A DNA stretch of 64,000 bases from the NCBI RefSeq assembly GCF_000021945.1, contig NC_011831.1, positions 2,617,353 to 2,681,352 of the forward strand, given 5' to 3'. The position numbers and the translations under genes are program-made. The notes below the pieces were generated by a model that saw only the letters and a program-made list of their open reading frames with translations, did no database searches and was not told the origin of the DNA. This DNA is from Chloroflexus aggregans DSM 9485 (lineage in GTDB: Bacteria > Chloroflexota > Chloroflexia > Chloroflexales > Chloroflexaceae). Shown here piece after piece: positions 7,046 through 16,229 of this stretch (positions are counted from its first letter, which is position 1; each line of letters starts with the position of its first letter).

Positions 7046-8317
7046 ATGCTCGATAACATCGCTAGCACTGAACTCTTTTACCAATTCGGCCTTGCCCTAC
7101 TCATCGGCGCGCTCATTGGCCTACAACGCGAGTATGCTCACGGTGCTAGCAGTGATCTTTTCGCCGGTGTACGCACATACGCAATCATCGGTGTGATCGG
7201 CTGTGCAGCCGGTTTGGCCGCGATCACGCTCCAAGCACCGGAAATCTTTGCGGCGATGGCCCTAGTAATAGGTGGATTACTGATTGCCGCATACGTTCTC
7301 AGTCACGGACGCGATGGCCCCGGTCTCACCAGCGAAATGGCTGTTCTCATCACGTTCCTGTGTGGAGGAATGGTCGCGTGGGGCTACGGAACGGTGGCAA
7401 CGGCAATCGGGGTGGCAATTGCTATTCTGCTAGCCCTGAAAGCCCGTCTACACGGCTTAGCGCGCCAACTCAGCCCGCAAGATATGCAAGCTTCGCTCAC
7501 GCTGGCCGGTATCAGTCTCATTGTTTTGCCGGTGTTACCGAATACGCCGATTGGGCCAGCTCCATTGGACGTGATTAATCCGCAGAAGATATGGCTACTC
7601 GTTGTGTTAATCTCGACGCTGAGTTTCAGCGGCTACATACTGCATAAAATTATCGGCACTACTCGCGGCATTGCGCTCACCGGTCTGATTGGTGGCATCG
7701 TTTCTTCAACTGCGGTCACCCTCAGTAATACCCAACGCAGCCGGATCACGCCGGAATTGAGTCAGGCATACGCACTGGCCATCTTGCTGTCGTGGGCGGT
7801 AATGTTTGTGCGTGTCGGGCTACTCACCGGCGCGATTGCGCCGGAGGTCTTACAGCGATTATGGCCGGTGTTACTGGCAGGAGGCAGCGGCTGCCTCATC
7901 TGGGGAGGATGGCTGGCGCGCCGGTCACGCCAGCATGAGGGAACGCCGTTGAATTTTGGCAACCCGCTTGAATTGCGTTCAGCAATCGGATTCAGTCTCC
8001 TTTACACTACTATCCTTGTCGGCGCCAATTTCGCCCGTACCCAGTTTGGTGAGACCGGACTCTTCATTACCAGCATCTTCGGCGGACTTGTCGATGTGGA
8101 TGCAATCACGTTATCGCTCAGCGAGCTAGCAATCACCTCTGGCGGGCTATCCAATCGGTTAGCGGCCAGCGCTATTGGAGTCGCCGTTTTGACCAACACA
8201 TTGATAAAAGGGGGAATTGCGCTGGTCGGTGGGAGTAGCCGGTTGCGCCGTTCAATCACACCGGCGTTATTGCTGATCACCGGATCCATACTAGGCACAC
8301 TCTTCTGGCCGTGGTAA
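7046..8317 (+). CDS. MgtC/DUF4010 family membrane protein
   Basis: A 423-residue protein with about 11 hydrophobic segments. The N-terminal part matches MgtC/SapB (LLIGALIGLQREY near residue 20, then VRTYAIIGVIG). The C-terminal part matches DUF4010, with SGYILHKIIG and the Ser/Thr-rich GGIVSSTAVTLS motif around the middle. Members are inner-membrane proteins with proposed roles in Mg2+ or other ion stress; no substrate is established. It begins 18 bp after the CPBP gene, so the two may be co-transcribed. No strong ribosome binding site is seen. Confidence 0.75.
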   Translation: MLDNIASTELFYQFGLALLIGALIGLQREYAHGASSDLFAGVRTYAIIGVIGCAAGLAAITLQAPEIFAAMALVIGGLLIAAYVLSHGRDGPGLTSEMAVLITFLCGGMVAWGYGTVATAIGVAIAILLALKARLHGLARQLSPQDMQASLTLAGISLIVLPVLPNTPIGPAPLDVINPQKIWLLVVLISTLSFSGYILHKIIGTTRGIALTGLIGGIVSSTAVTLSNTQRSRITPELSQAYALAILLSWAVMFVRVGLLTGAIAPEVLQRLWPVLLAGGSGCLIWGGWLARRSRQHEGTPLNFGNPLELRSAIGFSLLYTTILVGANFARTQFGETGLFITSIFGGLVDVDAITLSLSELAITSGGLSNRLAASAIGVAVLTNTLIKGGIALVGGSSRLRRSITPALLLITGSILGTLFWPW

Positions 8318-8333
8318 TATCTCATTACGCTGG

Positions 8334-8780
8334 CTACCAGAGGAATGGCACCAAACGCCACGATCGCTGCTGATACGCACGATAGCCGGGAATAGTTGCC
8401 ACGAGCATCTGTTCTTCATAGCTCAGCTTGGTTACTAACACAACCAGTAAGGCTAGCCACAAGGCCCAGCGCCACAATGTCGGTACATTCAGGACCCACG
8501 CTAATGTTACGATAAGCAGGCTAGCATACATCGGATGGCGGATCAGACGGTACGGTCCGGTACTAACCAGCTCGACCCGTGGCAACGGATCGGGCAATAC
8601 CGAGAGCCGATGCAGGCGCATCGTGAGGAGAGCCCACAAGCTAAGGCCCAGCCCGGCGGCCAGCAATCCTAGCAAGAGCGGAGAGGATGGCAGGAGTGGC
8701 CCGCTGAAGGCGATGGCACCCAAACAGGCAAACTGACCAAACACCAAACCAAAGGAACGAAACGGCGAACGGATCATCAT
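8334..8780 (-). CDS. Isoprenylcysteine carboxyl methyltransferase-like membrane enzyme
   Basis: The protein is 148 residues with four to five hydrophobic helices and the family signature [18 protein letters not shown], followed by a C-terminal [16 protein letters not shown] segment that binds S-adenosylmethionine in ICMT/PEMT-type enzymes. Bacterial members methylate small lipids or unknown acceptors. The start at 8780 has GGGAGA 8-13 bp upstream. It is divergent from ruvA with only 38 bp between starts, so promoters must overlap or be very compact. Confidence 0.75.
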   Translation of the reverse strand: MMIRSPFRSFGLVFGQFACLGAIAFSGPLLPSSPLLLGLLAAGLGLSLWALLTMRLHRLSVLPDPLPRVELVSTGPYRLIRHPMYASLLIVTLAWVLNVPTLWRWALWLALLVVLVTKLSYEEQMLVATIPGYRAYQQRSWRLVPFLW

Positions 8781-8818
8781 TGGTCATCTCCCAATGTAGC
8801 AGCATAAGGTCTATTCTC

Positions 8819-9406
8819 ATGATTGCATCAATTCGCGGCGTGATCCAGAGCATTGGTAATGACTATCTGATAGTTGAAACCGGCGGTATTGGCTTTCTGA
8901 TCTATGCACCACGCTCAACCCTCAGTGCCGCCGGTGCAGTTGGTAGCGACATCTTCCTTCACACCATCTTAATTGTGCGAGAAGATGCGCTCACCCTCTA
9001 CGGTTTCAGCGACAACGCTCAGCGTAGTCTCTTTGAACAACTGATCGGAGTTAGTGGAGTTGGGCCAAAATTGGCGCTGAGTTTGCTATCGAGCGGGACA
9101 CCGGATGAAGTGCGGAGCATGATCGCCGGTGGAGACGTAGCCCGATTGGCGCGGGTACCGGGGATCGGCAAGAAGACGGCCGAGCGGATTGTGCTTGAGT
9201 TGCGCGGCAAGATCGATTTCCGCCAGCTCGCGGCGAGCGGCAGTACGAGTGTCAGCGCTCTTGATCGCGAACTCAGCGAGATTTTAGTCAGTTTGGGCTA
9301 CAGCGCCGCCGAGGCAGCCGCAGCGATCGCATCGTTACCCAGTGACGCACCACCGACGTTAGAGGAACGATTACGGTTGGCGTTACGCTATTTCGGCAGC
9401 GCATAA
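8819..9406 (+). CDS. ruvA: Holliday junction branch migration subunit RuvA
   Basis: RuvA binds four-way junctions and loads the RuvB motor during recombination repair. The 195-residue protein starts [20 protein letters not shown] (OB fold). It has tandem helix-hairpin-helix motifs ([19 protein letters not shown] and [19 protein letters not shown], near residues 70-125) and a small C-terminal domain ([16 protein letters not shown]) that contacts RuvB. I chose the ATG at 8819 because it matches the family start; an upstream frame to 8780 adds unrelated residues. No ruvB or ruvC lies in this window. Confidence 0.95.
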   Translation: MIASIRGVIQSIGNDYLIVETGGIGFLIYAPRSTLSAAGAVGSDIFLHTILIVREDALTLYGFSDNAQRSLFEQLIGVSGVGPKLALSLLSSGTPDEVRSMIAGGDVARLARVPGIGKKTAERIVLELRGKIDFRQLAASGSTSVSALDRELSEILVSLGYSAAEAAAAIASLPSDAPPTLEERLRLALRYFGSA

Positions 9407-9441
9407 CCGTCAAGGAGGGGCTTTGCGGCGCAATGCTTTTC

Positions 9442-10056
9442 CTACGATAACGGCCAACCGACGATGACCGGCCGGCCGTCGGCAAATCGTTCGATTTGGG
9501 CCAAAGCGATCACCGGCACCCCTAACGCAAGCAACGGTTCACGCCCCTGTTGAAATACCTTCTCCACCACGAACGCCGCTGCCACAACGCTGGCACCGGC
9601 CTCTTGCGCCATCTCGACCAACGCGAGGGCTGTCCGTCCATTGGCCAAGAAATCGTCGACAATTGCCACCCGTGCGTTAACGGGAATAAAGCGGGCGGTG
9701 ATTGCCAATAGCACCTCTCCTCCTTTCGTAGGCGAAGAGACTCGGCGTGTAAGCGCCGGCATCGGCACATCGGGATGGTATTTTTTGGCATACACCAGCG
9801 GTATGCGACAGGCAAACGCTGTTGACAACGCCGGTGGAATACCGCTCGCCTCTGCCGTCAGGATAAGATCCGGCTGAAATGGTACAAGGCGGGTCGCGAG
9901 TTCAGCACCGATAGCCTGCATCAAATCGGTATCAATACGATGATTGAGCAGATGATCGATTTTGAGGATGCGATCATTGATCACAACAGCTTCGGCATTG
10001 ATCCGCTGAACGAGTGGTGGGAATGGTTCACAGAGCGTAGTAGGCAAGAGGTTCAT
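9442..10056 (-). CDS. xpt: Xanthine phosphoribosyltransferase
   Basis: Makes XMP from xanthine and PRPP in purine salvage. The roughly 204-residue protein has the Xpt pattern: an N-terminal [39 protein letters not shown], and a PRPP-binding loop reading [17 protein letters not shown] rather than the usual GG(K/T)T. The ATG at 10056 gives the usual family length; a GTG 12 bp upstream is an alternative. It points away from the DnaA-box region, which would therefore hold its promoter. No purine riboswitch is evident there. Confidence 0.85.
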   Translation of the reverse strand: MNLLPTTLCEPFPPLVQRINAEAVVINDRILKIDHLLNHRIDTDLMQAIGAELATRLVPFQPDLILTAEASGIPPALSTAFACRIPLVYAKKYHPDVPMPALTRRVSSPTKGGEVLLAITARFIPVNARVAIVDDFLANGRTALALVEMAQEAGASVVAAAFVVEKVFQQGREPLLALGVPVIALAQIERFADGRPVIVGWPLS

Positions 10057-10060
10057 AAAA

Positions 10061-10348
10061 TATTCCACAGGTCTAATAGATTGTTCCTTATCAGATGAAC
10101 AATATTAACAGAGAGAAACGAACCGTCATGATCGTAGTCACGTGGAATATGTGGATAGAGCTTCAAATAATGCTTTCTGATGCGCTGCGCGGTGTGTGGA
10201 CGACATGGGTATAGTTTTCCACATAGCGATGATTGTGTTTCGGGTGCGTGTACCTGTGCGCACATCTTCCACGCGCTATACACGAACTATTCCGCACGTT
10301 ATCCACATAGGTGGCGAGTTTTCCACATAATATCGCAAGTTATCCACA
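10061..10348 (+). other. DnaA-box cluster, candidate origin of replication
   Basis: About 350 bp without genes contains perfect TTATCCACA boxes at 10299-10307 and 10340-10348, TTTTCCACA at 10215-10223 and 10319-10327, a near match on the other strand at 10150-10158 (TGTGGATAG), and weaker ones at 10061-10069 and about 10194. The area is AT-richer than its surroundings (10055-10175). A complete parS and parAB follow within 2.4 kb, which is common near bacterial origins. dnaA itself is not in the window. GC-skew was not computed. Confidence 0.55.
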
Positions 10349-10365
10349 AGGGCAGGATATAAAGA

Positions 10366-10389
10366 AACGGGGCGGTTAACCGCCCCGTT
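10366..10389. terminator. Perfect 24-bp palindrome next to the BFN gene end
   Basis: AACGGGGCGG-TTAA-CCGCCCCGTT is a perfect palindrome lying 20 bp beyond the stop of the minus-strand bifunctional nuclease gene. It can form a strong hairpin in either strand and probably insulates the candidate origin from that transcript. No long T-run follows. Confidence 0.6.
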
Positions 10390-10409
10390 ACACGATGTAT
10401 CTGAGGTAC

Positions 10410-10985
10410 TTACGACTTCTCACCGGAGCGATCGCGGTCGTCCAGATCGAGCGTGTTGATAAAATTGCGGAAGATCGACAGTGAATCCTCGTTAAGCTCG
10501 GGTTCCGCTTCGGTTTCAGCCTCGGGCTTCGGTTCTTCGCTGCGGCTTGCAGGAGTGGGGAGGGTTGCATCGGACTGTTCCTCTTCATCAAAGAGGACAC
10601 CAGCTTGTTCAAGCACATGCTCAGCCACGAAGATGGGTGCTTGGACCCGCTCAGCAAGGGCGATAGCGTCACTCGGACGTGCATCCAATTCGAGGGTACG
10701 TCCTGCCTGATCAATGATAATCCGCGCGAAGAATGTATTGTCACGGATATCGTTGATATAGATCTGGCGAACCAAACCGTCTAACTCGCTAATAGCAGCC
10801 TTGAGCAGATCGTGGGTCATCGGACGTTGTGGTTCGTGACCTTGAATAGCTGACGCAATGGCGTCGGCTTCAAACTGGCCGATCCAGATGGGCAAATAAC
10901 GATTGCCTTCAGTTTCGCGGAGAACGACGACCCGGCTCTGCGTCAATAGGCTGACACGGATACTATCGACAACGACTCGTATCAT
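10410..10985 (-). CDS. Bifunctional nuclease (BFN/DUF151) family protein
   Basis: The 192-residue protein starts MIRVVVDSIRVSL and holds one BFN domain (residues about 1-130: YLPIWIGQFEADAIA, RPMTHDLLKAAISELDG, DARPSDAIALAERVQAPIFV). A low-complexity acidic tail rich in E and P and a short conserved-looking end follow. Plant and bacterial relatives have been reported to show DNase/RNase activity, but the physiological role is unclear. I use ATG 10985; the longer frame to 11021 adds a poor N-terminus. Confidence 0.8.
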   Translation of the reverse strand: MIRVVVDSIRVSLLTQSRVVVLRETEGNRYLPIWIGQFEADAIASAIQGHEPQRPMTHDLLKAAISELDGLVRQIYINDIRDNTFFARIIIDQAGRTLELDARPSDAIALAERVQAPIFVAEHVLEQAGVLFDEEEQSDATLPTPASRSEEPKPEAETEAEPELNEDSLSIFRNFINTLDLDDRDRSGEKS

Positions 10986-11095
10986 CGGCCGGCCTTTCGT
11001 GAAACGCCCATCACCGGTCATTGGGGAAGGCCGGATCGGGCAGCGAGAGTATCAAGTGCTAATATCTTATCATGCGATGAAAGATGCCGTCAAGA

Positions 11096-11124
11096 TTGAC
11101 ACACTATTCTACTCGGTGTATTCT
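11096..11124 (+). promoter_or_regulatory. Sigma-70-type promoter for the M23 gene
   Basis: TTGACA at 11096-11101, a 17-bp spacer and TATTCT at 11119-11124. Transcription would start near 11131, about 20 bases before the ATG of the peptidase gene. Confidence 0.55.
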
Positions 11125-11150
11125 CTCGGCAGAGCTGAGCAGGATCGATC

Positions 11151-12551
11151 ATGCAGGTTATTTTTAATCATCCTCCATGGTTTGAGCGATGGATGCGCAG
11201 TCGGCGACGGCTTGCTACGGCGCGTTATACCGTGCGTCGGTTGCGTAATCGGACGATTGTCTCGGTACTACGACCACCTGACGTTGCTCCCCTTCCGGTG
11301 GTGCAATGGCGCTTCCGCCTGTCACGTCAGGTTGGTCATGGATTTCTCCTCCTCGCCGTTATCGTCATGCTCGCAGTTGATTATAGTTTCCCTTGGCAGC
11401 AACTGATTACGGGTCGGCATCAGGTGCATACACCGAGTGTGGCGACAGTGGTGGCAACGTCGGCCGAGCAAGCGGTAGGCGTGGCGAGGGCAGTACGGGT
11501 GACCGCATCGGTAGCTCGTGAACCTGAGCCGATTGCACCGGCGTTACGTGCGCCGGTGCCGGTAGTGACGGCATATCGAACAACCCACCTGCTCGCGGAG
11601 GGGGAGACCCTGGCTGAGGTGGCGGCTCGCTATCAGATTCCGCTAAGCACATTAGTATGGACAAACGGCCTTGATCGTGGCGATGCCTTGCGGGTGGGGC
11701 AACCGTTGCGGATTGCCCGTTTGGCCGGTGTGACCCACACCGTAGAGGCTGGAGAGACGTTAGCCGCTTTGGCCGAGCGGTACGGGGTGGCACCGGAAGC
11801 GATTGCAACCTTTGCACCGAATCGGTTGCGCAACGGACAGTTAATCGTTGGCCAAGAGATTTTTATTCCCGGCGGGCGCCTGGCATGGTCACCCGAACAA
11901 GAAGCGGCATTTGCCCAGCGTAAGGCCGAGCCGGTTGGGATCGTCCTCGCTAATGAAACAAATGTTCGTTCTGGTCCAAGCACCGATCACCAACGTCTTG
12001 CCCAATTAACCGCTGGGCGGCAAGTTGCGTTGCGTGGGCGGTATGGCGATTGGGTATTGGTTGCTCTTGGGGAAACGATCGGTTGGATTCGCAGCGATCT
12101 GCTCGAGTTGGATCCGGAACAGGTTGCCGCACTGCCGGAAGTGCGCGACTTCCCTCCCCCACCGCCTCGTTGGGTTTGGCCGGCGCAGGGGGTGTTAACT
12201 TCAGGGTTTGGCCCACGTTGGGGCGGCTTTCATAATGGTATCGACATTGCGAATGTGGCTTGGACTCCAATTGTGGCTGCGAGTCGTGGTTGGGTGTACG
12301 AAGCCGGCCGGTGTAGCGGTTACGGCTACTGTGTGAAGATTCGCCATCCCGGCGGGATTGAGACGATTTACGGTCATTTAGTTACCCGCCCGGTTGTGCA
12401 GGTTGGTCAGGAAGTCAGTACCGGCCAATTAATCGGTTATATGGGAAGCACTTACGATCGTGCCGGTGGTGGATACTCGACCGGCGTGCATCTCCACTTT
12501 ACGATCCTCGTCAACGGACGTGCAGTGAATCCACTCCGTTACCTACCGTGA
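11151..12551 (+). CDS. LysM/SH3/M23 cell-wall endopeptidase
   Basis: A 466-residue envelope protein likely to trim peptidoglycan cross-links. In order: a basic cytoplasmic N-terminus, one membrane helix (GFLLLAVIVMLAVDYSF, about residues 63-80), two LysM repeats (LLAEGETLAEVAARYQIPL and THTVEAGETLAALAERYGV), an SH3-like domain (ETNVRSGPSTDHQRLAQL), and a C-terminal peptidase M23 domain. The M23 zinc ligands are visible in GFHNGIDIA (H and D) and HLHF. An active lysostaphin-type metallopeptidase is thus predicted outside the membrane. It sits directly before parAB but is separated by about 130 bp with its own start signals. Confidence 0.88.
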   Translation: MQVIFNHPPWFERWMRSRRRLATARYTVRRLRNRTIVSVLRPPDVAPLPVVQWRFRLSRQVGHGFLLLAVIVMLAVDYSFPWQQLITGRHQVHTPSVATVVATSAEQAVGVARAVRVTASVAREPEPIAPALRAPVPVVTAYRTTHLLAEGETLAEVAARYQIPLSTLVWTNGLDRGDALRVGQPLRIARLAGVTHTVEAGETLAALAERYGVAPEAIATFAPNRLRNGQLIVGQEIFIPGGRLAWSPEQEAAFAQRKAEPVGIVLANETNVRSGPSTDHQRLAQLTAGRQVALRGRYGDWVLVALGETIGWIRSDLLELDPEQVAALPEVRDFPPPPPRWVWPAQGVLTSGFGPRWGGFHNGIDIANVAWTPIVAASRGWVYEAGRCSGYGYCVKIRHPGGIETIYGHLVTRPVVQVGQEVSTGQLIGYMGSTYDRAGGGYSTGVHLHFTILVNGRAVNPLRYLP

Positions 12552-12685
12552 TGCGCAAAGCTTCCGCACTTGTGTCATGTCACCCGTGCTGCGTCTCGGT
12601 CATTCTACCTACGGTTGTTTGATACCGTAGCGTTTCACGCGGCCCTGTCACCGTATGGTACAATAGCGAGCGGAGTGACTGCGTA

Positions 12686-13498
12686 GTGCAGGTGTTTCAC
12701 GTGAAACAGCAACTTACAGGCCCGCAACCACGTATCGTAGCGATTGCTAACCAGAAAGGCGGTGTCGGGAAGACGACAACCGCCGTCAATGTAGCCGGCG
12801 AATTAGCTCGGCGTGGCCAGCGTGTTCTGTTGGTCGATATTGATCCACAGGGAAATGCCACCACCAGCCTCGGTATCGCGAAGGCCTCGCTGACCGTCAC
12901 CACCTACGATTTATTGCTCGGTAGTGCATCGCCGGAAACGCTCCCCCTCGCAACCGGACGAGAGCGGCTCGATCTGATTCCGGCCGATCAAGAACTTGCC
13001 GGGGCGGCTGTGGAGCTGGTCGGCGTCGAGCGGCGTGAATGGCGCCTGCACGATGGCTTGGTTCCACTACTGCCGCGTTACGATTGGATCATTATCGACT
13101 GCCCACCCTCACTCGGATTACTAACGCTTAATGCTCTCTGCGCAGCAAATGCGGTGCTGATCCCGCTCCAGTGTGAATACCTCGCCCTCGAAGGGTTGGC
13201 TCAACTCAAAACGACCCTCGAGCGAGTACGAGAGAGCCTGAACCCGACGCTCCGTATTCTTGGCGTCGTGATGACGATGTACGATGGCCGTACCAATCTG
13301 GCGCAACAAGTCGTTGATGAAGTGCAACGCTACTTCCCCCGTCTCATCTGCCGTACCCTCATCCCGCGCAGTGTACGGCTGAGTGAAGCGCCAAGCCATG
13401 GTCGCATTGCCTATGAGTATGACCCCCACGGGCGTGGCGCTCAAGCTTACGCCCTGCTGACCGAAGAAGTAATAGGACGGGAGGAGCGAACGGTATGA
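12686..13498 (+). CDS. parA: Chromosome-partitioning ATPase ParA
   Basis: ParA/Soj is the deviant-Walker ATPase that moves or positions ParB-parS complexes. The 270-residue protein has NQKGGVGKTTTAVNVA (Walker A with the signature lysine), LVDIDPQGNATTSLG and WIIIDCPPSLGLLTLNAL. The frame opens at GTG 12686 with GGAG about 10 bp upstream; GTG 12692 and GTG 12701 are alternatives. A perfect parS site overlaps these start codons, so the first residues (VFHVKQ) are encoded by parS itself. A TACAAT at 12659-12664 may be its -10 element. It overlaps parB by 4 bp. Confidence 0.93.
   Translation: MQVFHVKQQLTGPQPRIVAIANQKGGVGKTTTAVNVAGELARRGQRVLLVDIDPQGNATTSLGIAKASLTVTTYDLLLGSASPETLPLATGRERLDLIPADQELAGAAVELVGVERREWRLHDGLVPLLPRYDWIIIDCPPSLGLLTLNALCAANAVLIPLQCEYLALEGLAQLKTTLERVRESLNPTLRILGVVMTMYDGRTNLAQQVVDEVQRYFPRLICRTLIPRSVRLSEAPSHGRIAYEYDPHGRGAQAYALLTEEVIGREERTV
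12693..12708. promoter_or_regulatory. parS: parS centromere site
   Basis: TGTTTCACGTGAAACA is a perfect 16-bp match to the bacterial parS palindrome recognised by ParB. It lies at the start of the parA reading frame, so ParB loading here could also dampen parAB expression. Confidence 0.93.
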
Positions 13499-14598
13499 GC
13501 CGAAAACGTGGCCTGGGGAGTGGATTAGATGCACTCTTTCCGGCAACCACCACCGACCAAACGGTTGTGCGCTCGTTACCGGTAGCGGCAATTCGGGCGA
13601 ATCGGGCCCAACCGCGTACCTCCTTCGACGAAGCAACATTGGCCGAATTGGTAGCTTCGATCCAAGAGCACGGTATCCTTCAACCGCTGATCGTGAGCGA
13701 AGATCCGGAAGGTGGCTATGAACTGATCGCCGGTGAACGACGCTTGCGTGCCGCGCGGATAGCCGGCCTGACAACGGTACCGGCTATTGTTAAGAACGCC
13801 ACTCCCCAGCAATTCCTTGAACTCGCTCTCGTCGAAAATATCCAGCGCGCCGATCTTAACCCCATCGAAGAAGCGCAAGCTTACGAAACTCTGCGACGTG
13901 AGTTCGGGATGAGCGATGAAGAAATTGCGCGTCGGGTTGGTAAGAGCCGGGTAGCTATTGTCAATAGCCGTCGTCTCCTCCGCCTCGCACCGGTCGTGCG
14001 CCAAGCGCTCCTCGACGGTGCAATCAGTGCTGGTCACGGGCGTGCCCTGTTGCGTCTTGACGATCCTGCCGACCAAGCCGCAGCCCTGACCTTGATCGGC
14101 GAGCGTGGCTTAACTGTGCGTGATGTGGAACACCTCACCGAGCTGGCGAGTCAAGCTGGCCTGACGGCACGTACTCGTCAGGCCCTCTGCACCGGCCAGA
14201 TCGAACCGACACAGGCGCTGGCACTACTCCGCATATCCGATCCACAGCTCCAAACGGAAGCGTGTGAGGCGGTTATCCAGCATCGCCTCAATGTACTTGA
14301 AACTGAACAATTCTGCACGGCTCTGGCTGCCGGTACCGATCAGTATACTGCGCTGGCTGCGCTGCATCAGCCACTGGGAGCGAAACCCACCTCGGATGCA
14401 ACACCACGCTTGAACGCTGAACAAACCCGCCCAGTACGGCGCTCGCCTGCAGATCAGATGGCTCAGCAGATGTTTGAAGAACTATTGCAAACTCCAGTTC
14501 ACATTGTTCGCAGTGGACGCACTATCAGAGTAACTATTACGCTGTACGATGAAGAGCAGTTACAGGGGTTGTACGATCGTTTATTGGGGAATGGCTAA
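13495..14598 (+). CDS. parB: Chromosome-partitioning protein ParB
   Basis: A 367-residue ParB/Spo0J family protein: the usual RGLGSGLDALFP start that contacts ParA, the CTP-binding GERRLRAARIAGL box near residue 80, VENIQRADLNPIEEA, and a helix-turn-helix (SDEEIARRVGKSRVAIVNSR) that reads parS. The region after the DNA-binding domain (about 205-300) is longer than in common ParBs and contains extra ParB-like helical sequence (TRQALCTGQIEPTQALALL) before the C-terminal dimerisation segment. It is translationally coupled to parA by an ATGA overlap. Confidence 0.93.
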   Translation: MSRKRGLGSGLDALFPATTTDQTVVRSLPVAAIRANRAQPRTSFDEATLAELVASIQEHGILQPLIVSEDPEGGYELIAGERRLRAARIAGLTTVPAIVKNATPQQFLELALVENIQRADLNPIEEAQAYETLRREFGMSDEEIARRVGKSRVAIVNSRRLLRLAPVVRQALLDGAISAGHGRALLRLDDPADQAAALTLIGERGLTVRDVEHLTELASQAGLTARTRQALCTGQIEPTQALALLRISDPQLQTEACEAVIQHRLNVLETEQFCTALAAGTDQYTALAALHQPLGAKPTSDATPRLNAEQTRPVRRSPADQMAQQMFEELLQTPVHIVRSGRTIRVTITLYDEEQLQGLYDRLLGNG

Positions 14599-14601
14599 GC
14601 C

Positions 14602-15510
14602 ATGGTAGAAGTTATTGCTTTTGGTAATCCGGTCTATGATGAAATTATCACGCCGGTAGTGCGCACCAACGGACGAGTCCTCTCCGGATGCTCGACAAAT
14701 GCTTGTCTAGCACTGGGCCGGTTAGGGCGCACGACTGCGCTGGTTGGACGGGTAGGTACTGACTACGCCGACCAATTCCAATCTGACCTTATACGTTACG
14801 GTATCACACCGTTCGTTGAGAGGGCTTCCCAAACCGGTGGCTTTAAATTAGTGTATGATAGTCGTGGTGACCGCACGCTCGACGTCTTGGGCGTGGCCGA
14901 ACCAATAACAATGGTGCCGGATATGGTCGCAACCGCCGCAGCCGTTGTTGTGGGGCCAATCCTGCAAGAAACGTCATTGGAACTCATTCACACCATCCGT
15001 ACTCGTACCCAAGCGCCGATCTTCCTCGATCCGCAGGGGCTGTTGCGTCGGATTGGCGCCGATGGCCGGATCGAACACTTTTTGCCGGTCGAGTTTGCAG
15101 CTATCGCACCACTGTGTCACGTGATCAAGGCTAACGAAGTTGAAGCGAAAGTTATCACCGGTGTTGACCCGCGTAACGATCCAGTATTGGCGACGCGGCG
15201 GCTGCGCGAGACGGGGTGCGCCATTGCGATTGTGACGATTGCCGAAGCCGGCTCTCAGATCGATGATGGTGATCGTTCAATTGCGATTCCAGCTTTCCCC
15301 ACCGATGCCCGTGATCCGACTGGGGCTGGAGATACGTATATGGCCGGTTTCTTGCATGCCTACCTCGCCGATCCGAGCGATCTTTTTCGGGCTGGATGCA
15401 CCGGCGCCGCGACAGCCTCGATCTGGATCGAATATACTGGTCCCGATGCACCAATTACCCTGGCTGAGGTAGAGCGACGTACCGCCTTGCTTGTGCAACA
15501 GAATCGATAA
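14602..15510 (+). CDS. PfkB-family carbohydrate/nucleoside kinase
   Basis: A 302-residue ribokinase-like fold kinase. The C-terminal signature DPTGAGDTYMAGFLHAY provides the anion hole and catalytic Asp, and an N-terminal GCSTNACLALGRLGRTTALV segment matches the family glycine motif. The sugar substrate cannot be deduced. It starts 3 bp after parB and follows it in the same direction, so it is probably co-transcribed with parAB, although there is no obvious functional link. Confidence 0.85.
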   Translation: MVEVIAFGNPVYDEIITPVVRTNGRVLSGCSTNACLALGRLGRTTALVGRVGTDYADQFQSDLIRYGITPFVERASQTGGFKLVYDSRGDRTLDVLGVAEPITMVPDMVATAAAVVVGPILQETSLELIHTIRTRTQAPIFLDPQGLLRRIGADGRIEHFLPVEFAAIAPLCHVIKANEVEAKVITGVDPRNDPVLATRRLRETGCAIAIVTIAEAGSQIDDGDRSIAIPAFPTDARDPTGAGDTYMAGFLHAYLADPSDLFRAGCTGAATASIWIEYTGPDAPITLAEVERRTALLVQQNR

Positions 15511-15569
15511 TGTGGCACGGTCTGATGTGTGTGCGTTTCAGCAGTGCCCTAGCTAAAGGATGAACATCA

Positions 15570-16208
15570 ATGATGCCGTTGCTTGCCCGCTTCCGCCAAG
15601 TCTACGAGCAGGTTTCGTTGCCGCTTGGGCATTTCTGTACCCGGCTTGGGATCCATCCTAATATGCTTACCTATCTGAGCCTCGTGTTTAGTGTGTTAGC
15701 CGGTTATTTGCTCGCACAACGCGCCTTCCTCGGGGGCGTGGTCACCATCTTGCTGATGGGGTTAGCAGATGTACTTGATGGCGCTACCGCACGAGCTAGT
15801 GGTAAAGCGAGCGACTATGGGACGGTGCTCGACCACGTCACCGACCGCTACGCTGAGGCGTTTGTGATGGGGGGCTTGATGATATCCGGTGTGGTTTCTC
15901 CGGTATGGACGTTGTTTGCGATCTTTGGTATGGTGATGGCAAGCTACGTTCGTGCCCGCGCAGAAGCAACCGGTAAATTGGCTTCGTGCAATGTTGGCTT
16001 CGCGGGTCGGCAAGAAAAGCTGGGCCTGCTCTTGATCGGTTTGGTGTTAATGCCCCTCTTGCCTGATTTACCGATCCTTGAGTGGGCCGTGATTGCAGTA
16101 GGTGTCGCCTCCCACGTGACCGCTGTGCAGCGGTTGTTGTATACGCGCCAAATGCTGGTTGGTTCGGCACACGATCGTAAACTGCACAAGGAATCAGGGA
16201 TCGTGTAA
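15570..16208 (+). CDS. CDP-alcohol phosphatidyltransferase
   Basis: An integral membrane enzyme (212 residues, about five to six helices) that transfers a phosphatidyl group from CDP-diacylglycerol to an alcohol acceptor. The complete class motif D-x2-DG-x2-AR-x8-G-x3-D-x3-D is present (DVLDGATAR, then GTVLDHVTD). The acceptor could be glycerol phosphate or inositol phosphate; sequence alone does not decide. AAAGGA lies about 12 bp before ATG 15570. It is followed by gatC at a 21-bp gap. Confidence 0.85.
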   Translation: MMPLLARFRQVYEQVSLPLGHFCTRLGIHPNMLTYLSLVFSVLAGYLLAQRAFLGGVVTILLMGLADVLDGATARASGKASDYGTVLDHVTDRYAEAFVMGGLMISGVVSPVWTLFAIFGMVMASYVRARAEATGKLASCNVGFAGRQEKLGLLLIGLVLMPLLPDLPILEWAVIAVGVASHVTAVQRLLYTRQMLVGSAHDRKLHKESGIV

Positions 16209-16229
16209 GCAATAGGATACGAGGTTGTT

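Noticed and set aside
10057-10380. Purine riboswitch upstream of xpt
   Set aside because: I could not find the conserved three-way junction core on the minus strand; DnaA-box-like sequences dominate the region.
12623-12645. Second parS-like half site (GTTTCACG) upstream of parA
   Set aside because: Only the left half matches; the right arm is unrelated.
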